Shown here: positions 27,794-36,484 of the stretch, piece after piece
How positions within the stretch are numbered: the stretch's first letter is position 1
Layout of the letters: each line of letters starts with the position of its first letter
NCBI GenBank assembly: GCA_016183935.1
Contig: JACPDR010000046.1
Span: 19,172-83,171, forward strand
Source of the DNA: Caulobacterales bacterium
GTDB taxonomy: Bacteria > Pseudomonadota > Alphaproteobacteria > Caulobacterales > Caulobacteraceae
Direction of reading: 5' to 3'
DNA length: 64,000 bases
Notes under the pieces: model-generated
What the model saw: the letters and a program-made list of their open reading frames with translations, nothing else
What the model was told of the DNA's origin: nothing
Database searches by the model: none
Program-made: the position numbers and the translations under genes

Positions 27794-27957
27794 AAAGTTT
27801 CCTTCGACCGCTCGTGACGGACTGAGGTGGAGGGACAGGATGAAAAGCCCTGCAAGACGCCGTGGGACCGGCGAGGTCGAATCAGGCCCGCTGGCCGCTC
27901 CAATCACCGTATTTCAGGGCGCTTTGTCTCGTTTCAAGCGACAATCTTGCGCGGCGA

Positions 27958-27979
27958 CTGCCCCACTACTGCCCCACTA
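27958..27979. repeat. Two tandem copies of an 11-base repeat near tRNA-Val
   Basis: CTGCCCCACTA occurs twice without a gap. The surrounding 27794-28055 holds no gene. Translated on the minus strand, the stretch gives short tails (GAVAAQDCRLKRDK, ALKYGDWSG) of the kind seen at the 3' ends of integrase genes next to tRNAs, so it may be scar DNA from an old integration. Confidence 0.4.
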
Positions 27980-28055
27980 AGCCGATTTGGCGGCTAAAAT
28001 CGTCCGTATGCAGAGTGTAGCTATAAGCTAATCATCTGTTTTTGTGCAGAAAATA

Positions 28056-28130
28056 TGGTGGATGCGACAGGGATTGAACCTGTGACCCCCTCGGTGTGAA
28101 CGAGGTGCTCTCCCGCTGAGCTACGCATCC
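28056..28130 (-). tRNA. tRNA-Val (anticodon CAC), CCA encoded
   Basis: On the minus strand the molecule folds as a cloverleaf. The acceptor stem is GGATGCG/CGCATCC, the D stem GCTC/GAGC, the anticodon stem CCTCG/CGAGG with loop TTCACAC (anticodon CAC, reading GUG), and the T stem ACAGG/CCTGT with loop TTCAATC. The discriminator A is followed by an encoded CCA at 28058-28056. Confidence 0.96.
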
Positions 28131-28209
28131 ATCAATCGGGCCCCATGGGACGGGGAGGCGGGGACATAGCCCGGTCGCCCCACCCTTGCAAGACGTCACG
28201 GGCACGACG

Positions 28210-29499
28210 TCAGATGCCCGCCGCCTGCACAGCCTCCGGCGTCTCCGCGTCCGGGTCGCCGGGCAGCCAGGCGACGTGGCCGTTGTAGATGTCCTCGTCG
28301 AGGATGCCCTCTTCCTTGGCCACCAGCACCGGGACCAGCATCTGGCCCGTCACGTTGGTCGCCGTGCGCATCATGTCGATGATCCGGTCGATGGCGATGA
28401 TGTAGCCGATGCCTTCCAGCGGCAGGCCGGCGGTCGACAGGGTCAGGGTCAGCATGACGATGGAGGTGCCGGGCACGCCCGCCGTCCCCAGCGACCCGAG
28501 CACCGCCGTCAGTCCGATCAGCACATACTGGGTCAGGGTCAGGTCGATGCCGAAATACTGGGCGATGAAGATGGCCGCGATGGCCGGATAGATGGCCCCG
28601 CAGCCGTCCATCTTGACGTTGGCCCCCAGGGGCACGGCGAAGGCGGCGTAGGCCTGGGGCACGCCCAGGCGCTCGACCGTCTGGCGCAAGGTGACCGGCA
28701 GGGTGCCCAGCGACGACGAGGTGGCGAACGCCGTCTGCTGGGCCGCGAAGGCCCCGCGGAAGAAGCTGCGCACCTTCAGCCCGTGCAGCTTCAGCAGGCC
28801 GGAGTAGACGACCAGGATGTGGAACAGGCAGGCCGCGTAGATGGCGAAGATGAACTTGCCCAAGGGCAGCAGCGCCTCCCAGCCATAGCCGCCCACGACC
28901 GAGCCGATCAGGCCGAACACCCCGAACGGGGTCAGCTGGATGACCCAGCGGGTGATGCGGAAGATCACCGACGCGCCCTCGTCGACCAGCCGCCGCACGC
29001 CCTGCGCCCGGTCGCCCAGCGCCACCAGCGCCCCGCCGACCAGGGCCGAGAAGAACAGAATCTGCAGCACCTTGCCTTCGCTCAGGGCGGCGAAGGGGTT
29101 GGTCGGGACGATGCCGATCAGCACGTCCAGCGGCGTCGGGATCTCGCGCTCGCGCACCTCGCCCAGCGGCAGGTTCTCGAGGCCGAGGCCCGGATTGATC
29201 AGATGGCCGAAGGCGAAGCCGACCAGCACGGCCAGCAGGGAGGTGGCGGCGAACCAGACCAGCGTCCGCACCCCCAGCCGCACCGCGCCGACGCCTTCGC
29301 CCAGCCTGGCGATCGAGGAGGCGATGGTGAACAGCACCAGCGGCGCCACCACCATGCGGATCAGGTTCAGATAGACGTCGCCGATCGGCTGCAGCCAGAC
29401 CTCGGCCTGCTCGCGCAGGATCAGCCCGGCGAGGATGCCGAGCGCGAAGCCCGCGGCGGTGCGCTGCCACAGGGGAATCGCGAAGAAACGTCGGAACAT
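28210..29499 (-). CDS. Dicarboxylate/amino acid:cation symporter (DAACS family)
   Basis: This 429-residue transporter belongs to the glutamate/C4-dicarboxylate symporter family (GltP/DctA/GltPh). The serine-rich re-entrant hairpin HP1 reads AFATSSSLGTLPVTL. Helix 7 carries the cation-site motif GANVKMDG (NMDGT-like, here KMDGCG). HP2 reads GTAGVPGTSIVM, and helix 8 has DRIIDMMRTATNVTG with the substrate-binding Asp, Arg and Asn. It imports an acidic amino acid or dicarboxylate with protons or sodium. The start at 29499 places the first helix (FFAIPLWQRTAAGFALGILAG) at the N-terminus. Confidence 0.92.
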   Translation of the reverse strand: MFRRFFAIPLWQRTAAGFALGILAGLILREQAEVWLQPIGDVYLNLIRMVVAPLVLFTIASSIARLGEGVGAVRLGVRTLVWFAATSLLAVLVGFAFGHLINPGLGLENLPLGEVREREIPTPLDVLIGIVPTNPFAALSEGKVLQILFFSALVGGALVALGDRAQGVRRLVDEGASVIFRITRWVIQLTPFGVFGLIGSVVGGYGWEALLPLGKFIFAIYAACLFHILVVYSGLLKLHGLKVRSFFRGAFAAQQTAFATSSSLGTLPVTLRQTVERLGVPQAYAAFAVPLGANVKMDGCGAIYPAIAAIFIAQYFGIDLTLTQYVLIGLTAVLGSLGTAGVPGTSIVMLTLTLSTAGLPLEGIGYIIAIDRIIDMMRTATNVTGQMLVPVLVAKEEGILDEDIYNGHVAWLPGDPDAETPEAVQAAGI

Positions 29500-29581
29500 G
29501 GACAGGGGCTCTCGGCGGACGGCTGCGGTATGTGTTGGCTCCCTCCACAAACCGCAACCGCGCCGCCGACAGATTATCCGG

Positions 29582-30331
29582 TCAATGCGCCCCGTTCAGC
29601 GCGGCGAAGACGCTGGCGTATTCGCCGCGCGCCTCGGCGCCGCTCAGGAACCTGACCCGTTCGACGAGAACCTCGTCGGCCCCGCCCGCCTCGAACAGGG
29701 CCAGGCTTTCAGCGGTGAAGTCGGCCAGCGGCATGGAATTCGGGTTCTCGGCGTGGCCCGGCATCAGGTCCGTCGCCACCGCCGGCGGGGCCCATTCGAT
29801 CACCTCCACCGAAGTCTCCTTCAGCTGGTGGCGCAGCGACTGGCTCCACGAATGGATCGCCGCCTTGGTCGCCGAATAGGTCGGCGTCGCCGCCAGCGGC
29901 ACGAAGGCCAGGCCCGAGGACACCGTCACCACCGTCGCCGACGCCTTGCGCTTCAGATGGGGCAGCAGCGCCGCGGTCAGCCGGATCGGGCCCAGCAGGT
30001 TGATGGCGATGGTCTGCTCGGCGATGGCCAGGTCGACCGGCTCGGCCGTCAGGTCCTCGGTGACCATGACCCCGGCGTTGTTGATGACGACGTTCAGGTC
30101 CGGGTGCGTCTCGACCACCCGCGCGGCGAACGCCTCGATCGCGGCCGGGTCGGCGACGTCCAGCGTCTCGAAGGCCATGCCGGGATGGGCGGCGGCAACC
30201 GCTTCCAGCGGCTCGCGGCGCCGGCCGGCGATGATCACCCTGGCGCCGCGGGCGTGCAGGGCCTCGGCCATGGCCTTGCCGATGCCGGTGCCGCCGCCGG
30301 TGATCAGGATGGTGTCGTTGCGGGTGTCCAT
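29582..30331 (-). CDS. DltE-like short-chain dehydrogenase
   Basis: This 249-residue SDR has ITGGGTGIGKAMAEAL (TGxxxGIG) for the cofactor. AGRRREPL, with Arg after beta-2, favours NADP(H). VINNAGV follows, and Ser/Tyr/Lys lie in TVSSGLAF and YSATKAAI. The C-terminal region (EWAPPAVATDLMPG, then a short FTAESLALFEAGGADEVLVERV segment) is typical of the DltE/YdfG-like group. The substrate is unknown. It is divergent from a HxlR regulator with about 105 bases between, a common arrangement in which the regulator represses the reductase. Confidence 0.87.
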   Translation of the reverse strand: MDTRNDTILITGGGTGIGKAMAEALHARGARVIIAGRRREPLEAVAAAHPGMAFETLDVADPAAIEAFAARVVETHPDLNVVINNAGVMVTEDLTAEPVDLAIAEQTIAINLLGPIRLTAALLPHLKRKASATVVTVSSGLAFVPLAATPTYSATKAAIHSWSQSLRHQLKETSVEVIEWAPPAVATDLMPGHAENPNSMPLADFTAESLALFEAGGADEVLVERVRFLSGAEARGEYASVFAALNGAH

Positions 30332-30436
30332 GTCTTTTCTCCATCGGTTGGATTTCCGATGGGCGACCATCTATAGCTGACACTTACGATCAGAAAGTAG
30401 GCACCCGAACGTGCTGTAGTTTCCCGGAAGAGAGTT

Positions 30437-30841
30437 ATGGCCGACACTGCCCTTCACCCCGAAAAAAGTTCGCACCACGCCCCCCTCGACCCCCGCGTCG
30501 AGGCGCTGGTCAACGAGGTCATCGGCCGGGTGGCCGACAAATGGACCATGATCGTGCTCGAGGTGCTGACCGAGCACGGCGAGCTCCGCTTCACCCGCAT
30601 TGGTCAGCTCGCAGGCGGCGTCAGCCAGAAGATGCTGACCCAGACCCTGCGTCAGATGGAGCGCGACGGCCTCGTCATCCGCACCGTCCACCCCGTCATC
30701 CCGCCCAAGGTGGAGTACCGGCTGACCGACATGGGCCACAGCCTCAGCGAAGCCTTCTGCGGCGTCTGGACCTGGGCCGAAGCCCACCTCGACCGCATCG
30801 AGACGGCCCGTCAGGCGTTCGACGCGCGCCGCACCGCCTGA
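30437..30841 (+). CDS. HxlR-family transcriptional regulator
   Basis: This 134-residue winged-helix protein has the HxlR domain: VIGRVADKWTMIVLEVLTEHGELRFTRIGQLAGGVSQKMLTQTLRQMERDGLVIRTV, then VEYRLTDMGHSL. No Cys precedes the HxlR core, so thiol sensing as in YodB/HypR is not obvious; one Cys lies in SEAFCGVW. The intergenic DNA has a weak dyad, TAC(N9)GTA, at 30385-30399 that could be an operator. The 3' end overlaps the phosphatase gene antisense by 31 bases. Confidence 0.9.
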   Translation: MADTALHPEKSSHHAPLDPRVEALVNEVIGRVADKWTMIVLEVLTEHGELRFTRIGQLAGGVSQKMLTQTLRQMERDGLVIRTVHPVIPPKVEYRLTDMGHSLSEAFCGVWTWAEAHLDRIETARQAFDARRTA

Positions 30842-31539
30842 CCACCCCCGACCAGCCGGTCGATGGCCGCCGGAAGCGCGTCGAAATGCTCGATCAGCCC
30901 GTCGGCGCCCAGCTCCGCCGCCGGCGTCAGGGTGTAGCCGAAGGTGGTCAGGATGCAGGCCACGCCCGTGGCCCGCGCGGCGTCCAGATCGGTGATGCTG
31001 TCGCCGACCATGATCGCCCGGGCCGGATCGCCGCCGGCCTGCAGCACCGCCTCGCGGATATGGGCCGCGTCCGGCTTGCGCGCCGACACCGACTGCGGTC
31101 CGCAGATCGAGGCGAACCGGTCCTCCAGCCCGATGGCGCGGAAAAGGGCCATGGCCAGGTCGGTCGGCTTGTTGGTCGCCACGCACAGGATCGCGCCCCG
31201 CGCCGCCAGCCCGTCCAGCGCCTCGATCGCGCCCGGATAGGCAGTGCTCTCGTCGGCGATATGGGCCAGGTAGTCGACGAGGAAGGCCTCCAGCAGGGCC
31301 GGGGAGGCGGCCTCGTCCCACTCCATGCCCGCCGCCTCGAAGCCCTGCTTGAGCAGCGCCACCGCGCCATGACCGATGTAGTTCCGCGCGATCTCCAGCG
31401 GCAGCACCGGCAGGTCGTGCTGGGCCAGCAGCCGGTTCAGCGTGCCGACGATGTCCGGCGCCGTCTCAACCAGCGTCCCGTCGAGGTCGAAGGCGATGGT
31501 CCAGCCTTCCAGATCCCGCTCCGCATCCACGATCCGCAT
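30811..31539 (-). CDS. gph: Phosphoglycolate phosphatase (HAD hydrolase)
   Basis: This 242-residue HAD-superfamily phosphatase has motif I FDLDGTLVETAPDI with the nucleophilic Asp, motif II VATNKPT, the conserved Lys in SARKPDAAHI and motif III MVGDSITDLDAA. The cap domain lies between motifs I and II, as in Gph. It hydrolyses 2-phosphoglycolate formed during repair of oxidised DNA ends or oxygenase activity. It is convergent with the HxlR gene (31-base overlap) and divergent from glmU, with 59 bases between the starts. Confidence 0.87.
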   Translation of the reverse strand: MRIVDAERDLEGWTIAFDLDGTLVETAPDIVGTLNRLLAQHDLPVLPLEIARNYIGHGAVALLKQGFEAAGMEWDEAASPALLEAFLVDYLAHIADESTAYPGAIEALDGLAARGAILCVATNKPTDLAMALFRAIGLEDRFASICGPQSVSARKPDAAHIREAVLQAGGDPARAIMVGDSITDLDAARATGVACILTTFGYTLTPAAELGADGLIEHFDALPAAIDRLVGGGQAVRRASNA

Positions 31540-31598
31540 CTCCCGCCGGCCGCCCCGATGGGCTAGACCGCAGGAACGCCTAACCGCCGGACCGATTC

Positions 31599-32951
31599 AT
31601 GACCAGCACACATCCTCGCGCCGCCATCATCCTCGCCGCCGGCCAGGGCACGCGGATGAAGTCGCCCCTGCCCAAGGTGCTGCACCCGGTCGGCGGCCGC
31701 GCCATGCTGGATCACGCCATCGACGCCGCCGAGGCGCTGGGCTGCGAGCGCATCGTGGTGGTGGTCGGGGCCCATTCGCCCGAGGTCCGCGCCCATGTCG
31801 AGAAGCGGCTCGGCGAGGACGCCATCGCCGTGCAGGACCCGCCGCTCGGCACCGGCCACGCCGTCCGCGCCGCCGAGGCCGTGCTGGGCGATTTCGTCGG
31901 CCAGGTGGTCATCACCTACGGCGACGTGCCCCTGCTGACCGCCGCCGACATCGAGCCGGTCTTCGCCACCCATGACGGCGTCACCGTCATCGGCTTCGAG
32001 GCCCGCGACCCCGGCGCCTATGGTCGCCTTGTCATGGATGGCGATCAGCTGGCCGCCATCACCGAGGCCAAGGAGGCCTCGCCCGAAGTTCTCGCCCTGA
32101 CCGCCTGCAACTCCGGCGTCATGGCCGCCCCGGTCGGCCTGCTGTTCGATCTGCTGCGCGAGGTGCGCAACGACAACGCCAAGGGCGAATACTACCTGAC
32201 CGACGTGGTCGAGCTGGCCCGCCGACGCGGGGCCCCGACCCGCGCCGTCTTCGCCGCCGAGGACGCCGTCATGGGCGTCAACGCCCAGGCTGAACTGGCC
32301 CAGGCCGAGGCCCTGTTCCAGAAGGTCCAGCGCGAGACCTTCCTCGCCGCCGGCGTCACCATGCCGGCCCCCGAGACCGTCCATTTCTCGTATGACACCG
32401 AGGTCGGCGGCGGCACGACCATCGAGCCCTATGTCGTCTTCGGTCCGGGCGCTAAGATCGCCGCCGGCGCCCGCATCCGCGCCTTCAGCCACGTCGAGGG
32501 CGCGACGGTCGCCGCCGGCGCCGAAGTCGGGCCCTACGCCCGCCTGCGCCCCGGCGCGGATCTCGGCGAGAACGTCAAGGTCGGCAATTTCGTCGAGGTC
32601 AAGAACGTCCGCATGGGCAAGGGCGCCAAGGCCAACCACCTGGCCTACCTCGGCGACGGCGAGGTGGGGGCGAAAGCCAACATCGGCGCCGGCACGATCT
32701 TCTGTAACTACGACGGCTTCTTCAAACACCGCACCACGGTGGGCGAGGGCGCCTTCGTCGGCTCCAACAGCTCGCTGGTGGCGCCGGTCACCATCGGCGC
32801 GGGCGCCATGGTGGGGTCCGGGTCGGTGATCACGAGGGATGTGGCGCCGGGCGATCTGGCGCTGGGTCGCGGTCAGCAGACCGCCAAGCCGGGCTGGGCC
32901 GCGCGGTTCATGGAAACCATGGGGGCGAAGAAGGCGGCGAAGGCACGATGA
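31599..32951 (+). CDS. glmU: Bifunctional UDP-GlcNAc pyrophosphorylase / GlcN-1-P acetyltransferase
   Basis: This 450-residue enzyme makes UDP-GlcNAc for peptidoglycan and lipopolysaccharide. The N-terminal uridyltransferase domain (about 1-230) has [22 protein letters not shown], with GQGTRM and the catalytic Lys, then PLGTGHA and YGDVPLL. The C-terminal left-handed beta-helix includes [26 protein letters not shown] and the acetyl-CoA region ending near NYDG and SLVAPVTIG. Length is close to the family's 456. The stop overlaps the start of the next gene (ATGA). Confidence 0.96.
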   Translation: MTSTHPRAAIILAAGQGTRMKSPLPKVLHPVGGRAMLDHAIDAAEALGCERIVVVVGAHSPEVRAHVEKRLGEDAIAVQDPPLGTGHAVRAAEAVLGDFVGQVVITYGDVPLLTAADIEPVFATHDGVTVIGFEARDPGAYGRLVMDGDQLAAITEAKEASPEVLALTACNSGVMAAPVGLLFDLLREVRNDNAKGEYYLTDVVELARRRGAPTRAVFAAEDAVMGVNAQAELAQAEALFQKVQRETFLAAGVTMPAPETVHFSYDTEVGGGTTIEPYVVFGPGAKIAAGARIRAFSHVEGATVAAGAEVGPYARLRPGADLGENVKVGNFVEVKNVRMGKGAKANHLAYLGDGEVGAKANIGAGTIFCNYDGFFKHRTTVGEGAFVGSNSSLVAPVTIGAGAMVGSGSVITRDVAPGDLALGRGQQTAKPGWAARFMETMGAKKAAKAR

Positions 32952-33544
32952 GGTCCCCTCAAGCCGATTGCGAGGTGAAGGCCTGGTTGGATGCCCAGTC
33001 AGAGGCATTTCGTGGCTTGCTCGGACTTGAGGTGCTCGAATGGCGCGGTCGGGAGATGGCGCTCGATCAGGACGAGACCGAACGCCCTCTCTGGCGCCTG
33101 CCGAACGTCGAAGTGCTCCAGCTTGATCGTCTGGAGGCAATTGGTGCGGAGACCTCGATCTGCGTCACGACCATTCAGAACGATGACCATTTTGGTCTGA
33201 AGCTTCAGGCGCCGTGGCTTGCTGATTGGCAGTCCGGATTCGACCTGAGCGTGCCGGTCGATGCGTCGCCGTTTTTGGACGATCCCAAGTCGATCTTTCG
33301 AGACGTTCGTCTCCCACAATTGCCCATCGGGAAGATCGAGGACGTTTCAGTCAGGCTTTCCGAGGAGGGTGGAGATATCGGAACCGTCACCCTGCTTATC
33401 GGGAATGCTGTGGTCTCAATGAAGGCCGCCGAAGTGTATCCCGGTTTCGACGGCTCCATCACTATCGTCGACCTGGACGAAAGCATCCTCGTTCAGGTCG
33501 ACGGCGCCCATCCCGATGATCAAATCGCAGGCCCGCATGTCTGA
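32948..33544 (+). CDS. Unrecognised 198-residue protein between glmU and rpiA
   Basis: The gene overlaps glmU by four bases and rpiA by eight, so it is translated as part of the run. Its base composition and codon use are clearly less GC-rich than its neighbours, suggesting later acquisition. The product is soluble and acidic, with alternating beta-strand-like segments ([43 protein letters not shown]) and no signal peptide or membrane helix. I recognise no family. It has the look of small immunity or orphan cargo proteins, but nothing in the sequence proves that. Confidence 0.7.
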   Translation: MRSPQADCEVKAWLDAQSEAFRGLLGLEVLEWRGREMALDQDETERPLWRLPNVEVLQLDRLEAIGAETSICVTTIQNDDHFGLKLQAPWLADWQSGFDLSVPVDASPFLDDPKSIFRDVRLPQLPIGKIEDVSVRLSEEGGDIGTVTLLIGNAVVSMKAAEVYPGFDGSITIVDLDESILVQVDGAHPDDQIAGPHV

Positions 33545-34220
33545 TCTCCAAAAACGCCTCGCCGGCGAAGCCGCCGCCCTCCGCGTCGAGGCGGGCATGA
33601 CCGTCGGCCTCGGCACCGGCTCGACCGCCGCCTGGTTCGTCAAGGCGCTGGCGGCGCGCAACCTGACCGGCCTGCGCTGCGTCCCCACCTCCGAGGCCAC
33701 CGCCGAACTGGCCCGCGAACTCGGCCTGCCGCTGTCCACCCTCGAGGACACCCCCCGCATCGACCTGACCGTCGACGGCGCCGACGAGATCGGCCCGGGC
33801 CTGGCCCTGATCAAGGGCGGTGGCGCGGCCCTGTTGCGCGAGAAGCTGGTCTGGGAGGCCTCGGCCCGCTGCCTGGTCATCGCCGACGCCGCCAAGGTGG
33901 TGAAGACCCTCGGCGCCTTCGCCCTGCCGATCGAGGTGGTCGCCTTCGGCCACAAGACCACCGCCAACCGCATCGCCGATGTGCTCACCGACCACGACAT
34001 CGCCCTGCCGGCCCGGGTCCGCTCAGCCGAGCGGGGCCTGGTCCGCACCGACGGCGGCAACCTGATCTATGACGCGAAATGCGGCGCCATCCACGATCCG
34101 GTCCGCCTTGCCGACGATCTCAAGCTGATCACCGGTGTGGTCGAGCACGGCCTGTTCCTCGACCTCGCGGACGAGGCGATCATCGGCACGGACGGGGGCG
34201 TGGAGGTGCTGACGCCCTGA
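33537..34220 (+). CDS. rpiA: Ribose-5-phosphate isomerase A
   Basis: This 227-residue enzyme interconverts ribose-5-phosphate and ribulose-5-phosphate in the pentose phosphate pathway. GLGTGSTAAWFVKAL is the phosphate-binding loop, TVDGADEIGPGLALIKGGGAALLREKLV holds the catalytic Asp/Glu/Lys residues, and TDGGNLIYDAKCGAIHDP and TGVVEHGLFLDLADEAIIG are typical. The start was set at ATG 33537 ([13 protein letters not shown]), which overlaps the end of the preceding unknown gene. Confidence 0.95.
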   Translation: MSDLQKRLAGEAAALRVEAGMTVGLGTGSTAAWFVKALAARNLTGLRCVPTSEATAELARELGLPLSTLEDTPRIDLTVDGADEIGPGLALIKGGGAALLREKLVWEASARCLVIADAAKVVKTLGAFALPIEVVAFGHKTTANRIADVLTDHDIALPARVRSAERGLVRTDGGNLIYDAKCGAIHDPVRLADDLKLITGVVEHGLFLDLADEAIIGTDGGVEVLTP

Positions 34221-34250
34221 CGTCGGCGCCTGGGGCGGCCGCTCCCGCCG

Positions 34251-35189
34251 TCATTCTTCCGCCTCGACCCGGGCCCGGGCATGGGCGCGACGGATCGAGG
34301 ATTCGATCTCGGCGCGGCCCGCGCCGCGGTTCTGGTCGTTCCGCTCCGCGCCGTAGAGGCCGTCCAGATACGCCAGGTCCCATCCGGTCAGGGTCGGGGT
34401 GGCGTCGTCGAAGACGTTCAGGATGCTCACGTAGCCGCTGGTGTCGGCCTCGGGATTGATCTGCGCCAGCGACACCATGGCGATGTAGTCGGCGAGCTGG
34501 AGAACCGAGAGGCCGGCCGCCCGATCGACGTCGACGATGACGACCACCCTGAACAGGTTGTCGACGATCTGGGTGGTGAGCCTCGAGGCGCCCGCCAGCC
34601 GGATGCGCGGGGCGAAGTCGTCCGCGTCGATGCAGTTGTCGACGCAATCGCCCGGAAGGCGGACGGCGCGGTCGCCGGTCTCCGAGTCGGTGGGCATGCT
34701 CAACTGCCACCAGCGGACGGGGCGATCCGACTCCAGGAAGGCCTCGAAGGCGTCGCCACCGCGATCCATCCCCGATCCGCCCATCCGGAACGCGCTGCGC
34801 CGGCGATCGACGAGGGCTTGGGCGAGTTCGTCGCCGTCCGCGGCGGCCACCACCAGGATGTTGGGCGTGCATCCGGGGCCGCCGGTCTCGAGCCCGATGT
34901 CGGCGGCGACCGTCGAAATCCGGTCCGAAAGGTACTGGGCGGTTTCGGTCCTGAGATTAGCGACTCCGACACAGACGCGATCCTCCCACCGCGCCAGCCC
35001 TCGGCGGCGGTTGGGCTCGGCCACCTCGCCGACGAAGTCGCTGATCAGCTGGTCGAGCGGGCGGCCGGTGACCACGACGTCCTCCAGCGCCACGGGGGCC
35101 TGGGCCGCGGTCGGCGGCGGCTCCTGGGGCGCCGGCCCGGCCTGCAGGGGGGCGGCGGCGAGCGCCGCGGCGAGGAAAAGAGCAACCAT
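34251..35189 (-). CDS. Secreted protein of unknown function, paralogue A
   Basis: This 312-residue protein starts with a signal peptide (MVALFLAAALAAAPLQAG). It then has a Pro/Gln-rich linker and a conserved body beginning VALEDVVVTGRPLDQLISDFVGEVAEPNRRRGLARWEDRVCVGVANL. Cysteines occur in CVGV, GCTPN and a DCVDNC pair. FRMGGSGMDRG and RWWQLSMPTDSETGDRAVRLPGDC are shared almost word for word with the gene 143 bases upstream. The C-terminal tail is charged and ends RARVEAEE. The VVVTG phrase recalls the start of TonB-dependent receptors, but no barrel follows. Function unknown; probably periplasmic. Confidence 0.82.
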   Translation of the reverse strand: MVALFLAAALAAAPLQAGPAPQEPPPTAAQAPVALEDVVVTGRPLDQLISDFVGEVAEPNRRRGLARWEDRVCVGVANLRTETAQYLSDRISTVAADIGLETGGPGCTPNILVVAAADGDELAQALVDRRRSAFRMGGSGMDRGGDAFEAFLESDRPVRWWQLSMPTDSETGDRAVRLPGDCVDNCIDADDFAPRIRLAGASRLTTQIVDNLFRVVVIVDVDRAAGLSVLQLADYIAMVSLAQINPEADTSGYVSILNVFDDATPTLTGWDLAYLDGLYGAERNDQNRGAGRAEIESSIRRAHARARVEAEE

Positions 35190-35331
35190 AGGTCCGTCTC
35201 CCGTCGATCTGACCTCGACCATAGGCGGTGCTTTCCGGCGAGCCGTCAAACGACTCTCTTCGGGCGCGACCGGCGGCGGGAACGCCCCGCCTCACGCCCG
35301 GAGGGCGTGGGCCGCCCCCGTCGCCCCCGCG

Positions 35332-36285
35332 TTACTCTTCCGTCTGAGCCCGGGCCCGGGCATGGGCGCGTCCGATCGACGCCTCGATCTCGGCCCGCCC
35401 CGCCGCGGGGCTCTGGTCGGTCCGCTCCGCGCCATAGAGGCCCGTCAGATAGGCCGTGTCCCATCCCGTCAGGCCCGGTGCGCTCTCGGGGCCGTCGAAG
35501 ACGTTCAGGATGGTGGCGTACCGGCTGGTGTCCGCGTCCGGATCGATCTGCGCCAGCGACACCATGGCGATGTAGTCGGCCAGCTGCTGCACCGTCAGCG
35601 CCGAGACGTCGTCGATGTCGACGATCACCACCGTGCGGAAGATGTTGTCGACGATCTGGGTGTTCAGCCGCGACGCCGAGGAGATGCTGATCACCGGCGC
35701 ATAGCCCATGACGCTTCCGTCGAAGGCGTTGCATTCGTAGGCTTGGCAGTCTCCGGGCAGGCGGGTGGCGCGCATGCCCGACTCGCTGTCGATCGGCATG
35801 GCGACCTGCCACCAGCGGACGGGCCGGTCCGTCTCCTGGAAATCGGTCAGCGCCGCCACGCCGCGGTCCATTCCGGCACCGCCCATGCGGAAGGCTCGTC
35901 GCCTTTCCCCCACCAGCGCGCGGGCCGCGGCCTCGCCGTCGGCGGTGGCGACCACCAGAAGATTGGGCGTGCAGCCCGGGCCGCCGGGGTTCAGGCCGAT
36001 GTCTTCCGCGACCGTCGAGACCCGGTCGATGATGTACTGGGCCGACTCCGCGCGGAGGTTCGCCACGCCGACGCAGATGCTCCGGTCCCAGCGCGCCAGG
36101 CGCCGCCCCCGGTTGGGCTCGGCGACCTCCGCCACGAAGTCGCCGATCATCCGCTCGAGGCTCCGGCCGGTGACGGTGACGTCCTCGAGCCGGACGGGCG
36201 CGTCCTGGGGAGGAGCGGACTCGGCCTGGCCAGGCGGAACCTGCGCCGCGGCCGCCAACATCATCGCCGCCAACATGCCGATCAT
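35332..36285 (-). CDS. Secreted protein of unknown function, paralogue B
   Basis: This 317-residue paralogue of the next gene has a signal peptide (MIGMLAAMMLAAAAQ) and a linker. The matching body includes VRLEDVTVTGRSLERMIGDFVAEVAEPN, RSICVGVANLRAESAQYI, GGPGCTPNLLVVATADG and FRMGGAGMDRGV. It has a five-residue insertion around GYAPVISISSASRLNTQIVDN and the pair DCQAYEC. DNA identity is also high at the 3' ends, so the duplication is fairly recent or maintained by gene conversion. The two probably form one transcript. I do not recognise a Pfam family. Confidence 0.82.
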   Translation of the reverse strand: MIGMLAAMMLAAAAQVPPGQAESAPPQDAPVRLEDVTVTGRSLERMIGDFVAEVAEPNRGRRLARWDRSICVGVANLRAESAQYIIDRVSTVAEDIGLNPGGPGCTPNLLVVATADGEAAARALVGERRRAFRMGGAGMDRGVAALTDFQETDRPVRWWQVAMPIDSESGMRATRLPGDCQAYECNAFDGSVMGYAPVISISSASRLNTQIVDNIFRTVVIVDIDDVSALTVQQLADYIAMVSLAQIDPDADTSRYATILNVFDGPESAPGLTGWDTAYLTGLYGAERTDQSPAAGRAEIEASIGRAHARARAQTEE

Positions 36286-36484
36286 TGGCCATCTCCCTCA
36301 ACCCATGCGGGAGACGCTAGCCCTCCCGCACGGCCCCGGCAATGCGAAACCATTTGAAGGGGAGTCGCTCCCGGGGCCCCGCCGACGCCCTCGCCGCGCG
36401 CACGCCGCTTGGCTTTTGACGCCGGGTGTCTACATGCGGGACGCGCCCTCCGCCGCGCCGGCGGAGGTTCCGGGAGAAGACCCC

